From assembly GCA_030527205.1 (NCBI GenBank), contig JAUNBG010000002.1, forward strand, positions 1 to 64,000: a stretch of 64,000 nt of DNA. The letters run 5' to 3'. Source of the stretch: Planctomycetia bacterium. Lineage in GTDB: Bacteria > Planctomycetota > Planctomycetia > Pirellulales > Thermoguttaceae. Of this stretch, positions 30,278 through 41,348 are shown in pieces. The notes under the pieces are model-generated. The model was not told where the DNA came from and made no database searches. It saw nothing but the letters and a program-made list of their open reading frames with translations. Numbering within the stretch: the stretch's first letter is position 1; each line of letters starts with the position of its first letter. Both the position numbers and the translations under genes were made by a program.

Positions 30278-31696
30278 TTAATAAGCAATTCCGCCTTTGA
30301 TATATAATGCTGTTTTGGGCTTATACCAAGCGTTTCCAAACGCATAAAGTTCTCTCCCAAAAGCTCCGCCAATCTCAACGCTTCCGCTCAGACAATTCGG
30401 AGAATCAAACATCATTCCGATCCCAAGTCGATAATCGTTATAATCCGTATTGAAAGTCTGTCCTTTATCAGAAATCAACCAACGACCTCCGCCAATATTT
30501 CCTTGCAGATAGACCCACCAATCCGTTTCATTAATCTTTTTTAAATAATGAGCCAATCTTGGATCAGGAAAAACAAGCCGCCATTCATTATTTCGATTCG
30601 GTTTCCAAACGACGCCGCCAGAGGGCAGAATTTTGTATCGATTACGACAATAATAAATGACTCCCCCTGTCGCGGTTAAATTGTCCGTTATAACCAAATT
30701 GCCCATTGCTCTTCCGCGAACATAAATGCTTTTGGTTTTGACTTTTTCAAAAGAAGAAGCCAATCCGACGCTGATCCAGGCTTCGATTCCGAAATCCTGC
30801 GTTAATTGCGGCATAACGCCAAAAGCCAAACTGGCGTCAAAAGTACTCGACGGCATTTCATAAGGAACTTTTGAATCCTTCATTCCCGACCATAAATCGA
30901 GAGCAAATCCCGGCGTTATATAAAAATAATTCGATTCTGACTGATAAGCAACGGAAGAAAGAAAGTCACAAGGAACAGCAAATCGGGAATGAAAGTTGAA
31001 ATTATTGATTCCCAATCCTTCTGATCCGCTTTTCGGAATAAATGTATAATTCAAGGATAACTTATTCAAAAAACGCATAACTTTATCAACCGATCCCGAA
31101 AATCCCGTTTGCGTTCCATTGTTTGACGGAGAAAGAGAAATGGTTTCATTTCCTAAAATAGGCGCCGTTCCAACTGGCGTTCCTGAAAAATTGGAAGCGG
31201 CTGGAGAAACATTCGTTTCTGGAAGAATGGGAGCATTGGCTGCCGCCAGGGAACCGCTTGTTTCTTGCGCAACTAAAATGGGAGCATTGGCCGCCGCTTC
31301 TGCTGAACTGTTATAATCGCTGACCGGTCGCCAATAAGAAGTTGCTGATTGAGCGCGAACAATTGGGCTCGTTGTCGAAAAGTAATTTTTAGAAACAGGG
31401 CGCCGAGTCAAATAAAATTGAGAATCGGTTTCATAATTTTCGATAAACGAATCGTTATTCATCCAATGATTTTGTTGAGAAAAACATTTTTGTCGATAAA
31501 GCGGATGAGAATCTGTTGAAATATGATCGGTTTGAAAATCAATCAGGGAACCAAAACAAGAGCCCTGGCCGAAACATTCCATTCCTTTTGACCATTGAGA
31601 TTCCCAACTCAAACCAAGCGCCATCAAGGCAAGAAGCGTTATTCGCAAAGGACTCGCCAAAACCTTCTGTCGAAATTTTGTCAGGATTCTTTTCAT
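30278..31696 (-). CDS. Secreted protein, paralogue of the 28523 gene product
   Basis: The 472-residue protein has an N-terminal signal or anchor (LRITLLALMALGLSW) and an Ala/Asn/Pro-rich linker with repeated AAANAPIL units. The C-terminal barrel-like half contains LSLNYTFIPKSGSEGLGI, FPDPRLAHYLKKINETDWWV and a C-terminal GGIAY. Its C-terminal half matches the neighbour at 28523 in segment order. The two are in tandem on the minus strand with a 153-base spacer and probably arose by duplication. The likely location is the outer membrane or surface, which is inference from strand pattern. Confidence 0.75.
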   Translation of the reverse strand: MKRILTKFRQKVLASPLRITLLALMALGLSWESQWSKGMECFGQGSCFGSLIDFQTDHISTDSHPLYRQKCFSQQNHWMNNDSFIENYETDSQFYLTRRPVSKNYFSTTSPIVRAQSATSYWRPVSDYNSSAEAAANAPILVAQETSGSLAAANAPILPETNVSPAASNFSGTPVGTAPILGNETISLSPSNNGTQTGFSGSVDKVMRFLNKLSLNYTFIPKSGSEGLGINNFNFHSRFAVPCDFLSSVAYQSESNYFYITPGFALDLWSGMKDSKVPYEMPSSTFDASLAFGVMPQLTQDFGIEAWISVGLASSFEKVKTKSIYVRGRAMGNLVITDNLTATGGVIYYCRNRYKILPSGGVVWKPNRNNEWRLVFPDPRLAHYLKKINETDWWVYLQGNIGGGRWLISDKGQTFNTDYNDYRLGIGMMFDSPNCLSGSVEIGGAFGRELYAFGNAWYKPKTALYIKGGIAY

Positions 31697-31911
31697 TTTA
31701 ACAACTTTGCGTCAAAAAGGAACGATTTAAAAATGATCTTTAAATAATGTCACGGAAATAATTGATTGTTGAGGAATTCTCTGCTTTTTATTCGCTGCAG
31801 AACAACAGCTTGGTTTTGACCTTGTTCCGATTCTAAAGCCTCCGATTTGGCAACCGTTTTTCCCGTTCGCAATCCGCCCGTTGTTGCCAAAGTTCTGAAT
31901 CCGGCAATTTG

Positions 31912-31938
31912 AAATTTTCAATCGGTTTGGATTCAAAC
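31912..31938 (+). repeat. Family B-like core between two leftward genes
   Basis: AAATTTTCAATCGGTTTGGA then TTCAAAC resembles the family B core with an altered centre. The preceding 100 bases contain the family's flank (TTCGCAATCC, GTTGTTGCC). It is one of three copies not oriented toward an adjacent gene. Confidence 0.5.
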
Positions 31939-31982
31939 AGGCCTGTCCCCAAAAGGTCAAATCTCAAGCGATCAATAAGCAG

Positions 31983-34295
31983 TTAATCGAAAATTCGTAT
32001 CGATTCTTCTTTAATAAGCGGTTCCAGATCATCGGAACTGACCTGAACTTTAATTCGATGATCGCCCGGAACGGAACAGACCGCTTTAATTTTATAAACA
32101 ACTTCTGATTTTGCATCCAATTTGGGAATGCTGTCGAAAAAAACGCCGCCAACTTTTTCATTGCAACGAGTTGGTCCGTCGGAGGCAAGAATTTTCATTT
32201 GTTCGGGCAGAAAAATTTGAAGCGAAACATTTTTCGATTCTTTCGTTCCCCGATTGGCAATACGAATTTCATAAACAGCGTCTCGTCCAACTTCAACGGG
32301 ATCCGTCAGAGCTTTGACTTCATATGAGACAGCAGAAAGTCCGTCAATGACAATTTCCTGGCTTACTTCTGCCGCCAATTCATGTTCTCCCTTTCCTTTA
32401 AAAATAAGATTGCTTGTTCCGCTTCTTTTGGGAAGAAGAACCAATTCGATTTCTCCCGCCGCTATATTATTTGGAAGTTCAGCAAGCTCCCAATGAACGC
32501 AATGTTTTTCTGAATCATAAGCGCCAAGGTTATTTGTGCTGACAAATTCCATTTCTTGAGGAAGTTCAACGATCAATTTGATATCTTTGGCAACCGCAGT
32601 TCCCGGATTTTGAACGGTCAAATTATAAACAGCGTTTCGTTCCAAATAACGATATTTTGAACCATTGATCGCAAGAGATAATTCTGGAGCATTAACTTGA
32701 ATCTGAGTTATAACTTCTTCGGAAAGCCCATTATCAGCGCTGACTTTCATATGATTTTCAATGATTCCTGGCGAAACGCTCTGCAAGGTTAATGAAACTT
32801 TTTTGGTCTCTTGCGGTTTTAATGTTTCTATTCGATTGTCAAGAACGTTCCCGCTTGGATGATTAAGACCTTCCGGAACATTTTCGAGCAAAACAACGCC
32901 TGTCGCGGTTCCTGTTCCTGGATTCGATATCGTTATATCGAATGTTACATTTTCGCCAATCAAAACTTCTTGGGGAGCGTCAACTTTTATTTGAAGCATT
33001 GGTCGCGTACAGCGAGTTTTGCCGGAAATTTCTGTTTGAAAACCAACTGTTGCAACGCTTCCTATTTCTCCCTCTTCTTGCGGCAAAACGATATAGGAAA
33101 ATTCGCGACTTTCTCCGCTTTCTAAATCAAAACCGTTCCAAAGCAATTCTCCTTGACCCGTTGACATTGCTTGCGGAGTTGTTGCAACCAAAATCGTTCC
33201 CGCTGGAACCAAGTCTTTCAGCTCAATATTTTTCGCTGGCGATTGGCCTATATTTTTCAGAACGATTTTAAACTCCGTTTCTTGACCAATTTGAACTTCT
33301 TCCGGCAGAACTTTTTCGATCATTACTTGAGCCTGTTGAGGGCCGCTGATTTGATCGGAACCGGGACGTCCTATCCCAAATTGTTGCATTTCGCTAAAAT
33401 TGGTTAAATCTTCTCTATTATTCTGTCCTCCGAATTCTTGACCGTCAATATAAGTATTGGAGGGCAGATTTGCCGCAAGTTTTGAGTAATTGTTTTCATT
33501 CGTCGAATTGTTCAACAACTCTCGATTTCGTTCATTGAGAGTTTGATCCTGTTGAATCAATGGATTATTTTGATTTATCAAACTATTTTGAGTTAACTGA
33601 TTATTTGGATTTAACAATTGATTCTGATTTAATAATCGATTTGATTTTTCTGTTTGATTTGCTGGTTGAACTGAGTTGTCTAAGGGATTATTCGAAGGGA
33701 TTGGACCGGCATTTGGATCAAAAGTCGGATTCTGGGAATAAGGCGCTTGATTCTCTAAAGGTTGAACAACGACAGAATCCGAAACATAATTTGTATTGTC
33801 CATTGATAATGGATTGGGAGCAGAATAATTTGTATCAAGAGACGAATCGAAATCTTCAGCCGGGCTCGATATAAGCGGAGAACTTAAATCAGGTTCCAAC
33901 GAGACAGAATGAATTGAATCTGAAGGCTCTTCAATATAATCCGTTTCCGTATTATTCGTTTCCGTATAATCGGTTTCCAACGAAACAGGAAAAGCTTGAT
34001 TTGCAACGGGTTCGGAAATCAAAACCTCATTTTGCGTCGGAAAAGACGGATTTTTATTATCATTTGAAGCCTTATTTAACAATTCAGGCGCAAGAGAGCC
34101 CGTTTTGCCTGTATTTAAGGAAAGGGATGTCTTGCTTGTTTGGGCAATTGCTTTTGGCGTTCCAGACTTTCCTGAATTTGAGGCGGCATTGAGCTGCGGC
34201 GGAGAGGACAGTTTCTGACAAGTCCAAATCACGCCGACGATCACAAGAAACATTCCCAAACTTCCTGCGACGTATTGAACAACAGACTTTTTCAT
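31983..34295 (-). CDS. Membrane-anchored DUF11-repeat protein
   Basis: The 770-residue protein has an N-terminal membrane anchor (VAGSLGMFLVIVGVIWTCQ) and a long disordered Asn/Gln/Ser/Pro-rich region to about residue 310. Four immunoglobulin-like DUF11 repeats follow (about 325-430, 435-545, 550-650 and 655-770). Each has the form xxxEVLIGENVTFDITISNP then G-T-A and a later VPEGL-like turn. DUF11 repeats occur in bacterial surface and cell-envelope proteins, including many in planctomycetes. The protein is probably exposed at the envelope; no enzymatic motif is visible. Confidence 0.88.
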   Translation of the reverse strand: MKKSVVQYVAGSLGMFLVIVGVIWTCQKLSSPPQLNAASNSGKSGTPKAIAQTSKTSLSLNTGKTGSLAPELLNKASNDNKNPSFPTQNEVLISEPVANQAFPVSLETDYTETNNTETDYIEEPSDSIHSVSLEPDLSSPLISSPAEDFDSSLDTNYSAPNPLSMDNTNYVSDSVVVQPLENQAPYSQNPTFDPNAGPIPSNNPLDNSVQPANQTEKSNRLLNQNQLLNPNNQLTQNSLINQNNPLIQQDQTLNERNRELLNNSTNENNYSKLAANLPSNTYIDGQEFGGQNNREDLTNFSEMQQFGIGRPGSDQISGPQQAQVMIEKVLPEEVQIGQETEFKIVLKNIGQSPAKNIELKDLVPAGTILVATTPQAMSTGQGELLWNGFDLESGESREFSYIVLPQEEGEIGSVATVGFQTEISGKTRCTRPMLQIKVDAPQEVLIGENVTFDITISNPGTGTATGVVLLENVPEGLNHPSGNVLDNRIETLKPQETKKVSLTLQSVSPGIIENHMKVSADNGLSEEVITQIQVNAPELSLAINGSKYRYLERNAVYNLTVQNPGTAVAKDIKLIVELPQEMEFVSTNNLGAYDSEKHCVHWELAELPNNIAAGEIELVLLPKRSGTSNLIFKGKGEHELAAEVSQEIVIDGLSAVSYEVKALTDPVEVGRDAVYEIRIANRGTKESKNVSLQIFLPEQMKILASDGPTRCNEKVGGVFFDSIPKLDAKSEVVYKIKAVCSVPGDHRIKVQVSSDDLEPLIKEESIRIFD

Positions 34296-35096
34296 TTCTC
34301 TTTTCCGTATTCTTCCGATTAATTCGGTTTCAAGTCAAACGATATAGAAATAATATCCAAAAATTAAATTCAAAATATAAAAAATTGATTGCGAAACAAT
34401 TTCCGTTCAAATAGAGCCTTTGGGCAAACTTTTCTTTCGAACAGTTTTAAAACTCAACGTTACTCATTTCTTTAAGAAGTCTCAGGACAACTTTTTTAAA
34501 TGATGTTTCAAACTTTGAACGGGTTTTTTATTGAAAGAAATCAGCTTTAATCTAAAACAGATTATCCATTAGAGGAAGAAATAACAATTTTTTGCATTTT
34601 TGAAAAGAGCAATTTATAAATTTTTTCGTAATATTTCAGAGTTTAAAAGATTCGCATTGAGAATTTCATTAAAAGAACGGTTATTCGAAAAGAAGATTGT
34701 CTTAAAAGAGCGCTTGACCATTCCATTTCTCAAGCCGATCGAAAATAGAATTGATGACTTCGCAAGTTCGATAACGACGTTTGATTCAATTGCAAAATGA
34801 TTAATCAGTCAACCGTTATTATATTGTTTGTTACAGAATCTGTTTTCATCAAATTTGAATTGAACTTTCGACTCCAAATATTAACCCAAACGAATATCAG
34901 AAAACAAAAAAAACGGGAGAGCTTTCTCCCGTTCCTGATCTTCTGTTTTATACAAAATCTGTTTGTTTCCGAAAAGTCAAAACAATAGCCGGATTATTCC
35001 GTAATCAACAGAACCGTTAAAGTTCAGATTGAATTTGCTTCAATAATCCGTTTGCCATTGCCTTTTTTACAAAAACCATTGAATATTTTACAAAAG
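34296..35096. other. 800-base intergenic region downstream of dnaK
   Basis: The only clear feature is the dnaK terminator at 34905-34933. Two short rightward frames (34600-34800 from a TTG, 34797-34988) have no ribosome binding site or recognisable sequence and are not called. Confidence 0.6.
34905..34933 (-). terminator. Rho-independent terminator of dnaK
   Basis: On the minus strand AACGGGAGA pairs with TCTCCCGTT (9 bp, 4-base loop) and is followed by eight T residues. It lies 164 bases after the dnaK stop codon. Confidence 0.9.
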
Positions 35097-37004
35097 TTAA
35101 TTTTTGACTTCAAATTCAGCGTCAATTGCGTCATCGTCTCCCTTATTGGCTGCATTATCGGTTGATCCTGCCGAATTGGGATTGGCTTGCGCCTGTTGAG
35201 CCGCTTCATAAAGAGCCTTGCTCATCGCATGAGAAGTCTGTTCCAAATCGTTCAAAGCAGACTTAATTTTCTCAACGTCATCCGATTTACAGGCTTCCTG
35301 AGTTCGTTTGATTGCTGCGTCAAGAGCGGTTTTATCTTCGGGACGCAATTTGTCATTATGTTCTTTAAGCATTTTTTCCAGCTCGAAACACATCGACTCG
35401 GCGCGATTTTTCGTTTCAACCAATTCGCGACGCTTTTTGTCTTCATCGGCATGAAGCTCGGCATCTTTTCGCATTTTTTCGATTTCGCTCTCAGAAAGTC
35501 CTGACGACTGCTCAATTCGAACCTTTTGTTCTTTTTGCGTTCCGAGATCTTTCGCTTTAACATTCAAAATGCCATTGGCATCAATGTCGAAAGTAACCTC
35601 AATTTGCGGAATGCCTCGCGGAGCTGGCGGAATATCTTCCAAATTGAATTGACCCAAAAGTCGATTGGCCGAAGCAATTTCTCGCTCTCCTTGATAAACC
35701 TTAATCGTAACGGCTGTCTGATTATCGTCGGCTGTACTGAAAACCTGTTTCTTTTCCGTTGGAATTGCGGAATTTTTTTCAACCAATTTTGTCATAATGC
35801 CGCCCAGGGTTTCAATGCCAAGAGACAAAGGCGTCACATCAAGCAGCAAAATATCTTTAACGTCGCCCGCCAAAACGCCCCCTTGAATTGCTGCTCCAAC
35901 AGCAACAACTTCATCAGGATTAACGCCTTTATGCGGTTCTTTGTTAAATGTTTTTGTAACGATTTCCTGAACTTTTGGAATTCGCGTTGAACCTCCGACC
36001 AAAACAACTTCATCAATATCAGCCGGTTTCAAATGGGCGTCTTCCAAGGCTTGCAGAACGGGACCTTTGGTTCGTTCGATCAAATGATCAACCATTTTTT
36101 CAAATTCTGCTCGCGTAATTTTCAATTGCAAATGTTTCGGGCCGGTTGCGTCCGCTGTTATAAAGGGAAGATTGATGTCGGTCGTTTGGGACGAACTGAG
36201 TTCGCGTTTAGCTTTTTCCGCTGCTTCTTGCAAACGTTGAAGAGCCATTGCGTCCTTGCGAAGATCAATCCCTTGTTGCTTTTGGAAATTGTCCGCTATA
36301 TAGTCAATCAAAACTTTATCAAAGTCATCGCCGCCCAAATGAGTATCGCCATTTGTACTGATAACCCGAAAAACGCCGTCTGCAACTTCCAAAACGGAAA
36401 CATCGAATGTTCCGCCCCCCAAGTCAAAGACAACAATCTTTTGGTTGACGTTTTTGTCCAACCCATAAGCCAAAGAAGCTGCGGTCGGTTCATTAATAAT
36501 TCGCATAACTTCAAGACCGGCGATTTGTCCCGCGTCTTTGGTCGCTTGACGTTGAGCGTCATTAAAATAAGCTGGAACTGTAATAACAGCTTTATTAACC
36601 TTATGCCCCAAATAAGCTTCGGCGGATTCCTTCAATTTTCGCAATGTCATCGCAGAAATTTCTGGCGGAGTATAATTTTTCCCATCAACCTCAACTTTGA
36701 CATAATCTTCGGGACCGCCAACAATCTTATAAGGAACCGTCGTTTCTTCGGATCCGACTTCGCCTCGTTTGCGACCCATAAATCGCTTGATTGAGGCAAT
36801 GGTTCGGGTTGGATTGGTTACTGCTTGTCGTTTTGCGGATTCGCCGACCAAATTTTCGTTGTTATCGGTAAACGCAATAACGCTTGGAGTCAGACGGTTT
36901 CCTTCCGGGTTAGGAATAACTTTTGCTTCTTTGCCTTCCATAACAGAAACGACAGAGTTTGTTGTTCCCAAATCGATTCCAATAATCTTTTCGCCTTGAG
37001 CCAT
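35097..37004 (-). CDS. dnaK: Molecular chaperone DnaK (Hsp70)
   Basis: With the ATG at 37004 the protein is 635 residues and starts [20 protein letters not shown]. The ATPase domain has [29 protein letters not shown] and [16 protein letters not shown]. The substrate-binding domain has [14 protein letters not shown], and the C-terminal helical lid ends [11 protein letters not shown], the conserved tail that binds partners. DnaK folds nascent and stressed proteins with DnaJ and GrpE, neither of which is in the window. The upstream ATG at 37040 is rejected because GGAAG lies well placed before 37004. I saw no CIRCE operator upstream. Confidence 0.98.
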   Translation of the reverse strand: MAQGEKIIGIDLGTTNSVVSVMEGKEAKVIPNPEGNRLTPSVIAFTDNNENLVGESAKRQAVTNPTRTIASIKRFMGRKRGEVGSEETTVPYKIVGGPEDYVKVEVDGKNYTPPEISAMTLRKLKESAEAYLGHKVNKAVITVPAYFNDAQRQATKDAGQIAGLEVMRIINEPTAASLAYGLDKNVNQKIVVFDLGGGTFDVSVLEVADGVFRVISTNGDTHLGGDDFDKVLIDYIADNFQKQQGIDLRKDAMALQRLQEAAEKAKRELSSSQTTDINLPFITADATGPKHLQLKITRAEFEKMVDHLIERTKGPVLQALEDAHLKPADIDEVVLVGGSTRIPKVQEIVTKTFNKEPHKGVNPDEVVAVGAAIQGGVLAGDVKDILLLDVTPLSLGIETLGGIMTKLVEKNSAIPTEKKQVFSTADDNQTAVTIKVYQGEREIASANRLLGQFNLEDIPPAPRGIPQIEVTFDIDANGILNVKAKDLGTQKEQKVRIEQSSGLSESEIEKMRKDAELHADEDKKRRELVETKNRAESMCFELEKMLKEHNDKLRPEDKTALDAAIKRTQEACKSDDVEKIKSALNDLEQTSHAMSKALYEAAQQAQANPNSAGSTDNAANKGDDDAIDAEFEVKN

Positions 37005-37680
37005 TGTATGTCTTCCTTCCTGTATATTTTGTAATTTCAATCAAAAATTTTCAATCAAAATTATCTTATTAGCTTTAATCTTGCTAATCCTTTGCTTGTT
37101 AGATCTTTTTGTTTAACTGAGTTTACTATAATGCAAAGTTTGTGCCAAAAAGGGAAAATTTTTTCCGAATTATTTCAATGTCTCATAAAATTCAATCTTT
37201 TAAATATATTATTCTTTTGATCGTTGCCATTTCTTATGCAAAGAAGTTTCATTGTTTCTGCCAAAATGACAGTTTTTTTTCATTATTTGTAAAAAATTAG
37301 ATTATCGGCAAAGAAAACAAGAAGAGCTATTAGAATGCCGACGCTTAGATTTTTCCGCTTCGCTTCCGCATAACCTTTGGTAATGCAGCTCCATAAATCG
37401 CCGCATTTCGAAAAATTCAAGGAAAACGTTTATAGTAATGGCAAAAGACAAATGATCGTTTATGCTCAAATCTATTGAAAAGCCCAAATCGTCGTCTTTA
37501 CAAGACCGGAAACGGCAGAATATTTATCAACACAAAAATCAAAAATTCCCATTAACTAAAGGGAAGTTCTAAATGCAATCCGGGCAGCTCTTTTCTCATC
37601 CGGCACTATTTACGAAAATTGGCTCATTTTTATCAATTAGAAACATTGAACCAATTAATTGCTCCAAAAAAGGGGATTCA
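37005..37680. other. Intergenic region upstream of dnaK
   Basis: These 676 bases lie between the convergent-side end of tgt and dnaK. They contain a family B core (37459-37484) and a truncated family A end GGGAAGTTCTAAA at 37561-37573. I see no clear promoter and no heat-shock inverted repeat of the CIRCE type. Confidence 0.5.
37459..37484 (-). repeat. Family B core upstream of dnaK
   Basis: The minus strand reads GGCTTTTCAATAGATTTGAG then CATAAA. It points toward dnaK, 455 bases away. Confidence 0.65.
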
Positions 37681-38793
37681 TCAAAACGACAAATGATTCC
37701 AGCACGCAAAACAATCTTGATAAAATTCGAGAAAGGCGTCATTTTCAATCGCTTCTCGAGTCCGTTGCATTAGTCGCTGATAATAAGTAATATTATGAAG
37801 GGTCAAAAGAATTGGCCCAAGCATTTCGCCCGTCATAAAAAGATGCCGCAAATAAGCGCGACTTCGTTGACAAGCCGGACAAGAACAATTTTCCTCAAGA
37901 GGGCGCGAATCGCGTTCATATTGAGCATTTCGCAATTTCATGGGACCTTGATCTGTAAATGCCATTGCATTGCGGCCATTTCGAGTCGGCATAACGCAAT
38001 CAAACATATCAACGCCTCGTCGAACTCCTTCCAATAGGTCTTCCGGGCGTCCAACTCCCATTAAATATCGCGGTTTATTTTCGGGCAAGAACGGAACGGT
38101 TTGATCAAGGCAACGATACATTTCTTCTGGTTTTTCTCCAACGCTTAATCCGCCAATTGCATAACCGTTAAAATTTAATTCCGTCAAGGCCGTTGCGCAG
38201 CGTCGACGCAAATCAACTTCGAGGCCTCCCTGAACAATGGCGAACTGCGTCTGATTTGAACGTCGATGAGCTGTCTGACAACGTTTAGCCCAACGAATCG
38301 TTCTTTCCATTGCGTCTTCAACAATATCCCGATCATTGGGCAACGCAACAACATGATCCAAAACCATTGCGATATCACTGCCGAGCGATTCTTGAATGGC
38401 AACGGAACGCTCTGGGGAAAGTTCCATTTTTCGACCGTCAATATGAGAACGAAAAATAGCGCCTTGTTCATCAATTTTTGTTAATTGAGCAAGCGAATAA
38501 AGCTGAAATCCGCCGCTATCGGTTAAAATAGGATGATTCCAACCGCAAAATTGATGCAAACCGCCCAATTCCTCAACAATATCTTCGCCGGGTCGAACCA
38601 TTAAATGATATGTGTTGCCCAAAATAATTTGTGAACCCGTTTCTTCAAGTTGACGAATTTCAACTCCCTTGACCGAACCTCTTGTTCCAACAGGCATAAA
38701 CGTTGGCAACTCAAGAATGCCGCGGGTTGTTGAAAATTGACCTCGTCGAGCAGAACAGTTTTTGTCTTGATGGATCAGTTTATATTCAAACAT
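37681..38793 (-). CDS. tgt: Queuine tRNA-ribosyltransferase Tgt
   Basis: The 370-residue protein shows TRGSVKGVE, the active-site region [38 protein letters not shown] and [17 protein letters not shown]. The C-terminal zinc site is [17 protein letters not shown] with a later LTLHN histidine. Tgt exchanges the guanine at position 34 of GUN-anticodon tRNAs for the queuosine precursor. The start ATG at 38793 ([20 protein letters not shown]) matches the family. In many bacteria it lies next to yajC-secDF; here it stands alone. Confidence 0.97.
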   Translation of the reverse strand: MFEYKLIHQDKNCSARRGQFSTTRGILELPTFMPVGTRGSVKGVEIRQLEETGSQIILGNTYHLMVRPGEDIVEELGGLHQFCGWNHPILTDSGGFQLYSLAQLTKIDEQGAIFRSHIDGRKMELSPERSVAIQESLGSDIAMVLDHVVALPNDRDIVEDAMERTIRWAKRCQTAHRRSNQTQFAIVQGGLEVDLRRRCATALTELNFNGYAIGGLSVGEKPEEMYRCLDQTVPFLPENKPRYLMGVGRPEDLLEGVRRGVDMFDCVMPTRNGRNAMAFTDQGPMKLRNAQYERDSRPLEENCSCPACQRSRAYLRHLFMTGEMLGPILLTLHNITYYQRLMQRTREAIENDAFLEFYQDCFACWNHLSF

Positions 38794-38970
38794 AATTCAA
38801 TAATAAGTTAAGATTTCAAAATCGATACAAATCGGTTATTTTAATGGCGCCGTCTTGAAGAAAACAATTTTATTGCCGCGATTGTTTTATATTGGAACCA
38901 GAACAGGCGAAGGAGCTTCGCCCTTTCATAATCCGACCGAAGTTGACGGACAGAAAACCGAATCATCACG

Positions 38971-38998
38971 GATTTTCAATGGCTGGTTTGAATATAAA
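38971..38998 (+). repeat. Family B core upstream-side of tgt spacer
   Basis: GATTTTCAATGGCTGGTTTG then AATATAAA matches the core with a three- or four-base insertion. It lies between two leftward genes and points away from both, an exception to the usual orientation. Confidence 0.6.
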
Positions 38999-39010
38999 CG
39001 ATCTCTGACT

Positions 39011-40900
39011 TTATTTCATCGAATCCAAAATGAGTTCGAGTTCGCCGACAGATAAAATGCTCGGATTGACAACTTTTCCAGTTTCATCGATAAGAATAAT
39101 CAACGGAACGTTTTGAACACCAAGTTCAAGCGCGGGAATTCCCTCTAAACCTGCGGCTTCGCAAACGTTTTTCCAGGGAAGATTTTGCGATTTGATAAAA
39201 GCTTTTGCTTCCTCAGGACTATTATCGAAATTGATTCCATGAACAATAATGTTATTAAATTTTTGCAAAACGCGAATCATTTCGTTGATTTCCGTTGGAG
39301 ACCAGGACGCCCAACAGAAAATAACGTTCTTTTTGCCTGGAATCAAACCGAACGGACCCGATTCGGCATAATTCCATTGAGGAAAGGTCAACGCTTTGCC
39401 GGTTGATTGCAGTCGTCGAATGGCTCCTGCCGCTTTTTGACCATTTGAATTGTTCGCAAAATTTTGGGCAACATTCATATAATAATTGACAGCGGCTTCC
39501 GTATCCTGAAGATATTCTTGATTCAAAGCCAAATACATTAAAGCGACGGCGCCGGAATTTGTTCGCGGATATTCATCAACAAACGCGACCAAATCCGCAT
39601 CATATTTATCTTGCGCCTGATCAAGATCGGCTCTCTTGGGAGGCGGACTCTGTTGCGTTACCGCATAATATTCGCCCTCGATTTGTCGTAATCGCAAAAG
39701 AGCAGCAAGTTCCGGATTGCTTTCCCCCTTATATTTTTCATATAAGGCCGCCAATTTTGCCGCTCCTTGCGGATAAAGTCCCCGTTGAATCGCCGTTATT
39801 AATAGAGATGCCGCTTGAGATATGATTTCGACTTCATCTTGCGGACTTTGAGCAGCAAGTTGAAGCATTAAATCGACCGTTTTCTCACAGCTTGCAACAT
39901 AATTTTGATCCGTTGCCTGATCAAGCTGATTATAAGCTTCTTCGAGCAATTGAGCTAAATTGCTGTAATCATTCGACATATTCGACATATTCGGGTCGCT
40001 GCCGTCTTGAACCGGAAAGAAAACAGAAGTTGCAATAACCTGTTCCGCTTCGCTATTTGGTTCCGTTCCAAAAGTCGCCCCCGAAGGAAGACCGACAATT
40101 TTCCAGGCGTCGCCGATTTTAATCATATCGCCAATATATAATTGATGACTTTGCTTGGAATCTTGCGGATCAATGACAACAACATTAGCGTTATAATAAA
40201 CGGGCAAATCAAACTTCAGCCCATATTTTCCGGTCGGAATCAAAGCAGGAGAACTGCCATTAAACGTTCCCCATTTCATATTTTGAGGAATTTTTAATGA
40301 TTGAACCAACTTGGCAAAACCAGCGTCAATGTTTTGAGTCTGCTTGATTAATTCAGCGGTAAGCGGTTCATTAAGTCCAAGCGCCTGAATTTCCGCTTCG
40401 TTTAAAGCTATTAATTTATAACGTCGAAGATCGTTATTGATAATGGCCAAAACCATTTCCGCCGTTGTTTCTTCAGGCGAAATAGATTTCCATTGAACAA
40501 TTCTGTTATCTTTATTGTCAGAATTCAGCAATCCCCAACGAGTTCCGGCATTATTGAGCCAGCGACATTCTTTGCCAAAAGTTTCTCGATAAACTTCAAT
40601 TCCGTTTCGATAATAACGAATTTGCTCAACATTTTCCGCTCCGGGAAGACCGCAACAATCGCGCAATTTTGTTCCGTCTGCTTTAAACAGACTGAATCCG
40701 GCATAATCGCCGTCTCGAAATTTTAAATCGATGCGACAGGCATTGATTTCGTCTTCATTTTCTGGAATGTCAATTTGGACCTCCGGTTGACTTGGTTTAT
40801 ATTTTAAAATCTGCTTGGGGGTTGGTTGTCCCCAAACAATTTGAGCTGTTGCCATCATAAGAAAGCAAATCAGTGTTCTTAAGATATTATTTTTTCTCAT
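39011..40900 (-). CDS. Secreted protein with C-terminal thioredoxin-like domain lacking the active-site cysteines
   Basis: The 629-residue protein has a signal peptide (MRKNNILRTLICFLMMATAQ, cut near WGQ), a beta-rich N-terminal half, a helical region resembling tetratricopeptide-type repeats (about 330-500) and a C-terminal thioredoxin/TlpA-like fold (about 505-629). In that fold the strand and turn where WCxxC would lie read FCWASWSPTE, so both redox cysteines are absent, while the cis-proline segment VQNVPLIILIDETGKVV is kept. It probably binds rather than oxidises or reduces. Planctomycetes have many large TlpA-like secreted proteins. AAAGGAAAAG precedes the ATG. Confidence 0.8.
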   Translation of the reverse strand: MRKNNILRTLICFLMMATAQIVWGQPTPKQILKYKPSQPEVQIDIPENEDEINACRIDLKFRDGDYAGFSLFKADGTKLRDCCGLPGAENVEQIRYYRNGIEVYRETFGKECRWLNNAGTRWGLLNSDNKDNRIVQWKSISPEETTAEMVLAIINNDLRRYKLIALNEAEIQALGLNEPLTAELIKQTQNIDAGFAKLVQSLKIPQNMKWGTFNGSSPALIPTGKYGLKFDLPVYYNANVVVIDPQDSKQSHQLYIGDMIKIGDAWKIVGLPSGATFGTEPNSEAEQVIATSVFFPVQDGSDPNMSNMSNDYSNLAQLLEEAYNQLDQATDQNYVASCEKTVDLMLQLAAQSPQDEVEIISQAASLLITAIQRGLYPQGAAKLAALYEKYKGESNPELAALLRLRQIEGEYYAVTQQSPPPKRADLDQAQDKYDADLVAFVDEYPRTNSGAVALMYLALNQEYLQDTEAAVNYYMNVAQNFANNSNGQKAAGAIRRLQSTGKALTFPQWNYAESGPFGLIPGKKNVIFCWASWSPTEINEMIRVLQKFNNIIVHGINFDNSPEEAKAFIKSQNLPWKNVCEAAGLEGIPALELGVQNVPLIILIDETGKVVNPSILSVGELELILDSMK

Positions 40901-41172
40901 TCTTTTCCTTTAAACCCTTTTCGCTCCAATTTGAAGCATTTTATGACGGTTTTCGTCTTCAGTAAAACGTCTGTTATTACAGACTGACGGAAACAAGCCG
41001 GAATTTTCGACCCGCTTAAATATAAAAGAATTCAAACCTTCGATTTTTGAATTGCTTTTCAATCTGTTATTGTGACAAAGAATTTTATATAACTTTTGAT
41101 TTTTCTCCAAGAGCAATTTGAAAAAAAGGCAAAATTTCCAGGAATATTTTGTCTTTAACCCAAAAATAGTTA

Positions 41173-41279
41173 GGAAATTCTAAAAACCCAGATTTTTCAA
41201 CAAACGCATTTCGGACAAAGTCGTTATAACTTGTTTTTTCGGACGAGACGACGCGCTCCTAAGGGATTTTAAAACTTCC
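41173..41279 (+). repeat. Family A element, copy 4
   Basis: It starts GGAAATTCTAAAAACCC and ends GGATTTTAAAACTTCC. The interior has CGGACGAGACGACGCGC. Its sequence is closest to copies 2 and 9 (shared ACGCATTTCGGACA-like segment), suggesting a subfamily. Confidence 0.85.
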
Positions 41280-41348
41280 TGGTTGAATATTCCTGTTTTT
41301 TGTTCAGCAATTCTGACGACAGTCGATCTGCCGTCTTCAACCCAAATC

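Noticed and set aside
34600-34988. Two short frames downstream of dnaK
   Set aside because: One starts with TTG and the other overlaps the dnaK terminator; neither has supporting signals.
37005-37680. CIRCE or other heat-shock operator upstream of dnaK
   Set aside because: No TTAGCACTC-type inverted repeat is present.
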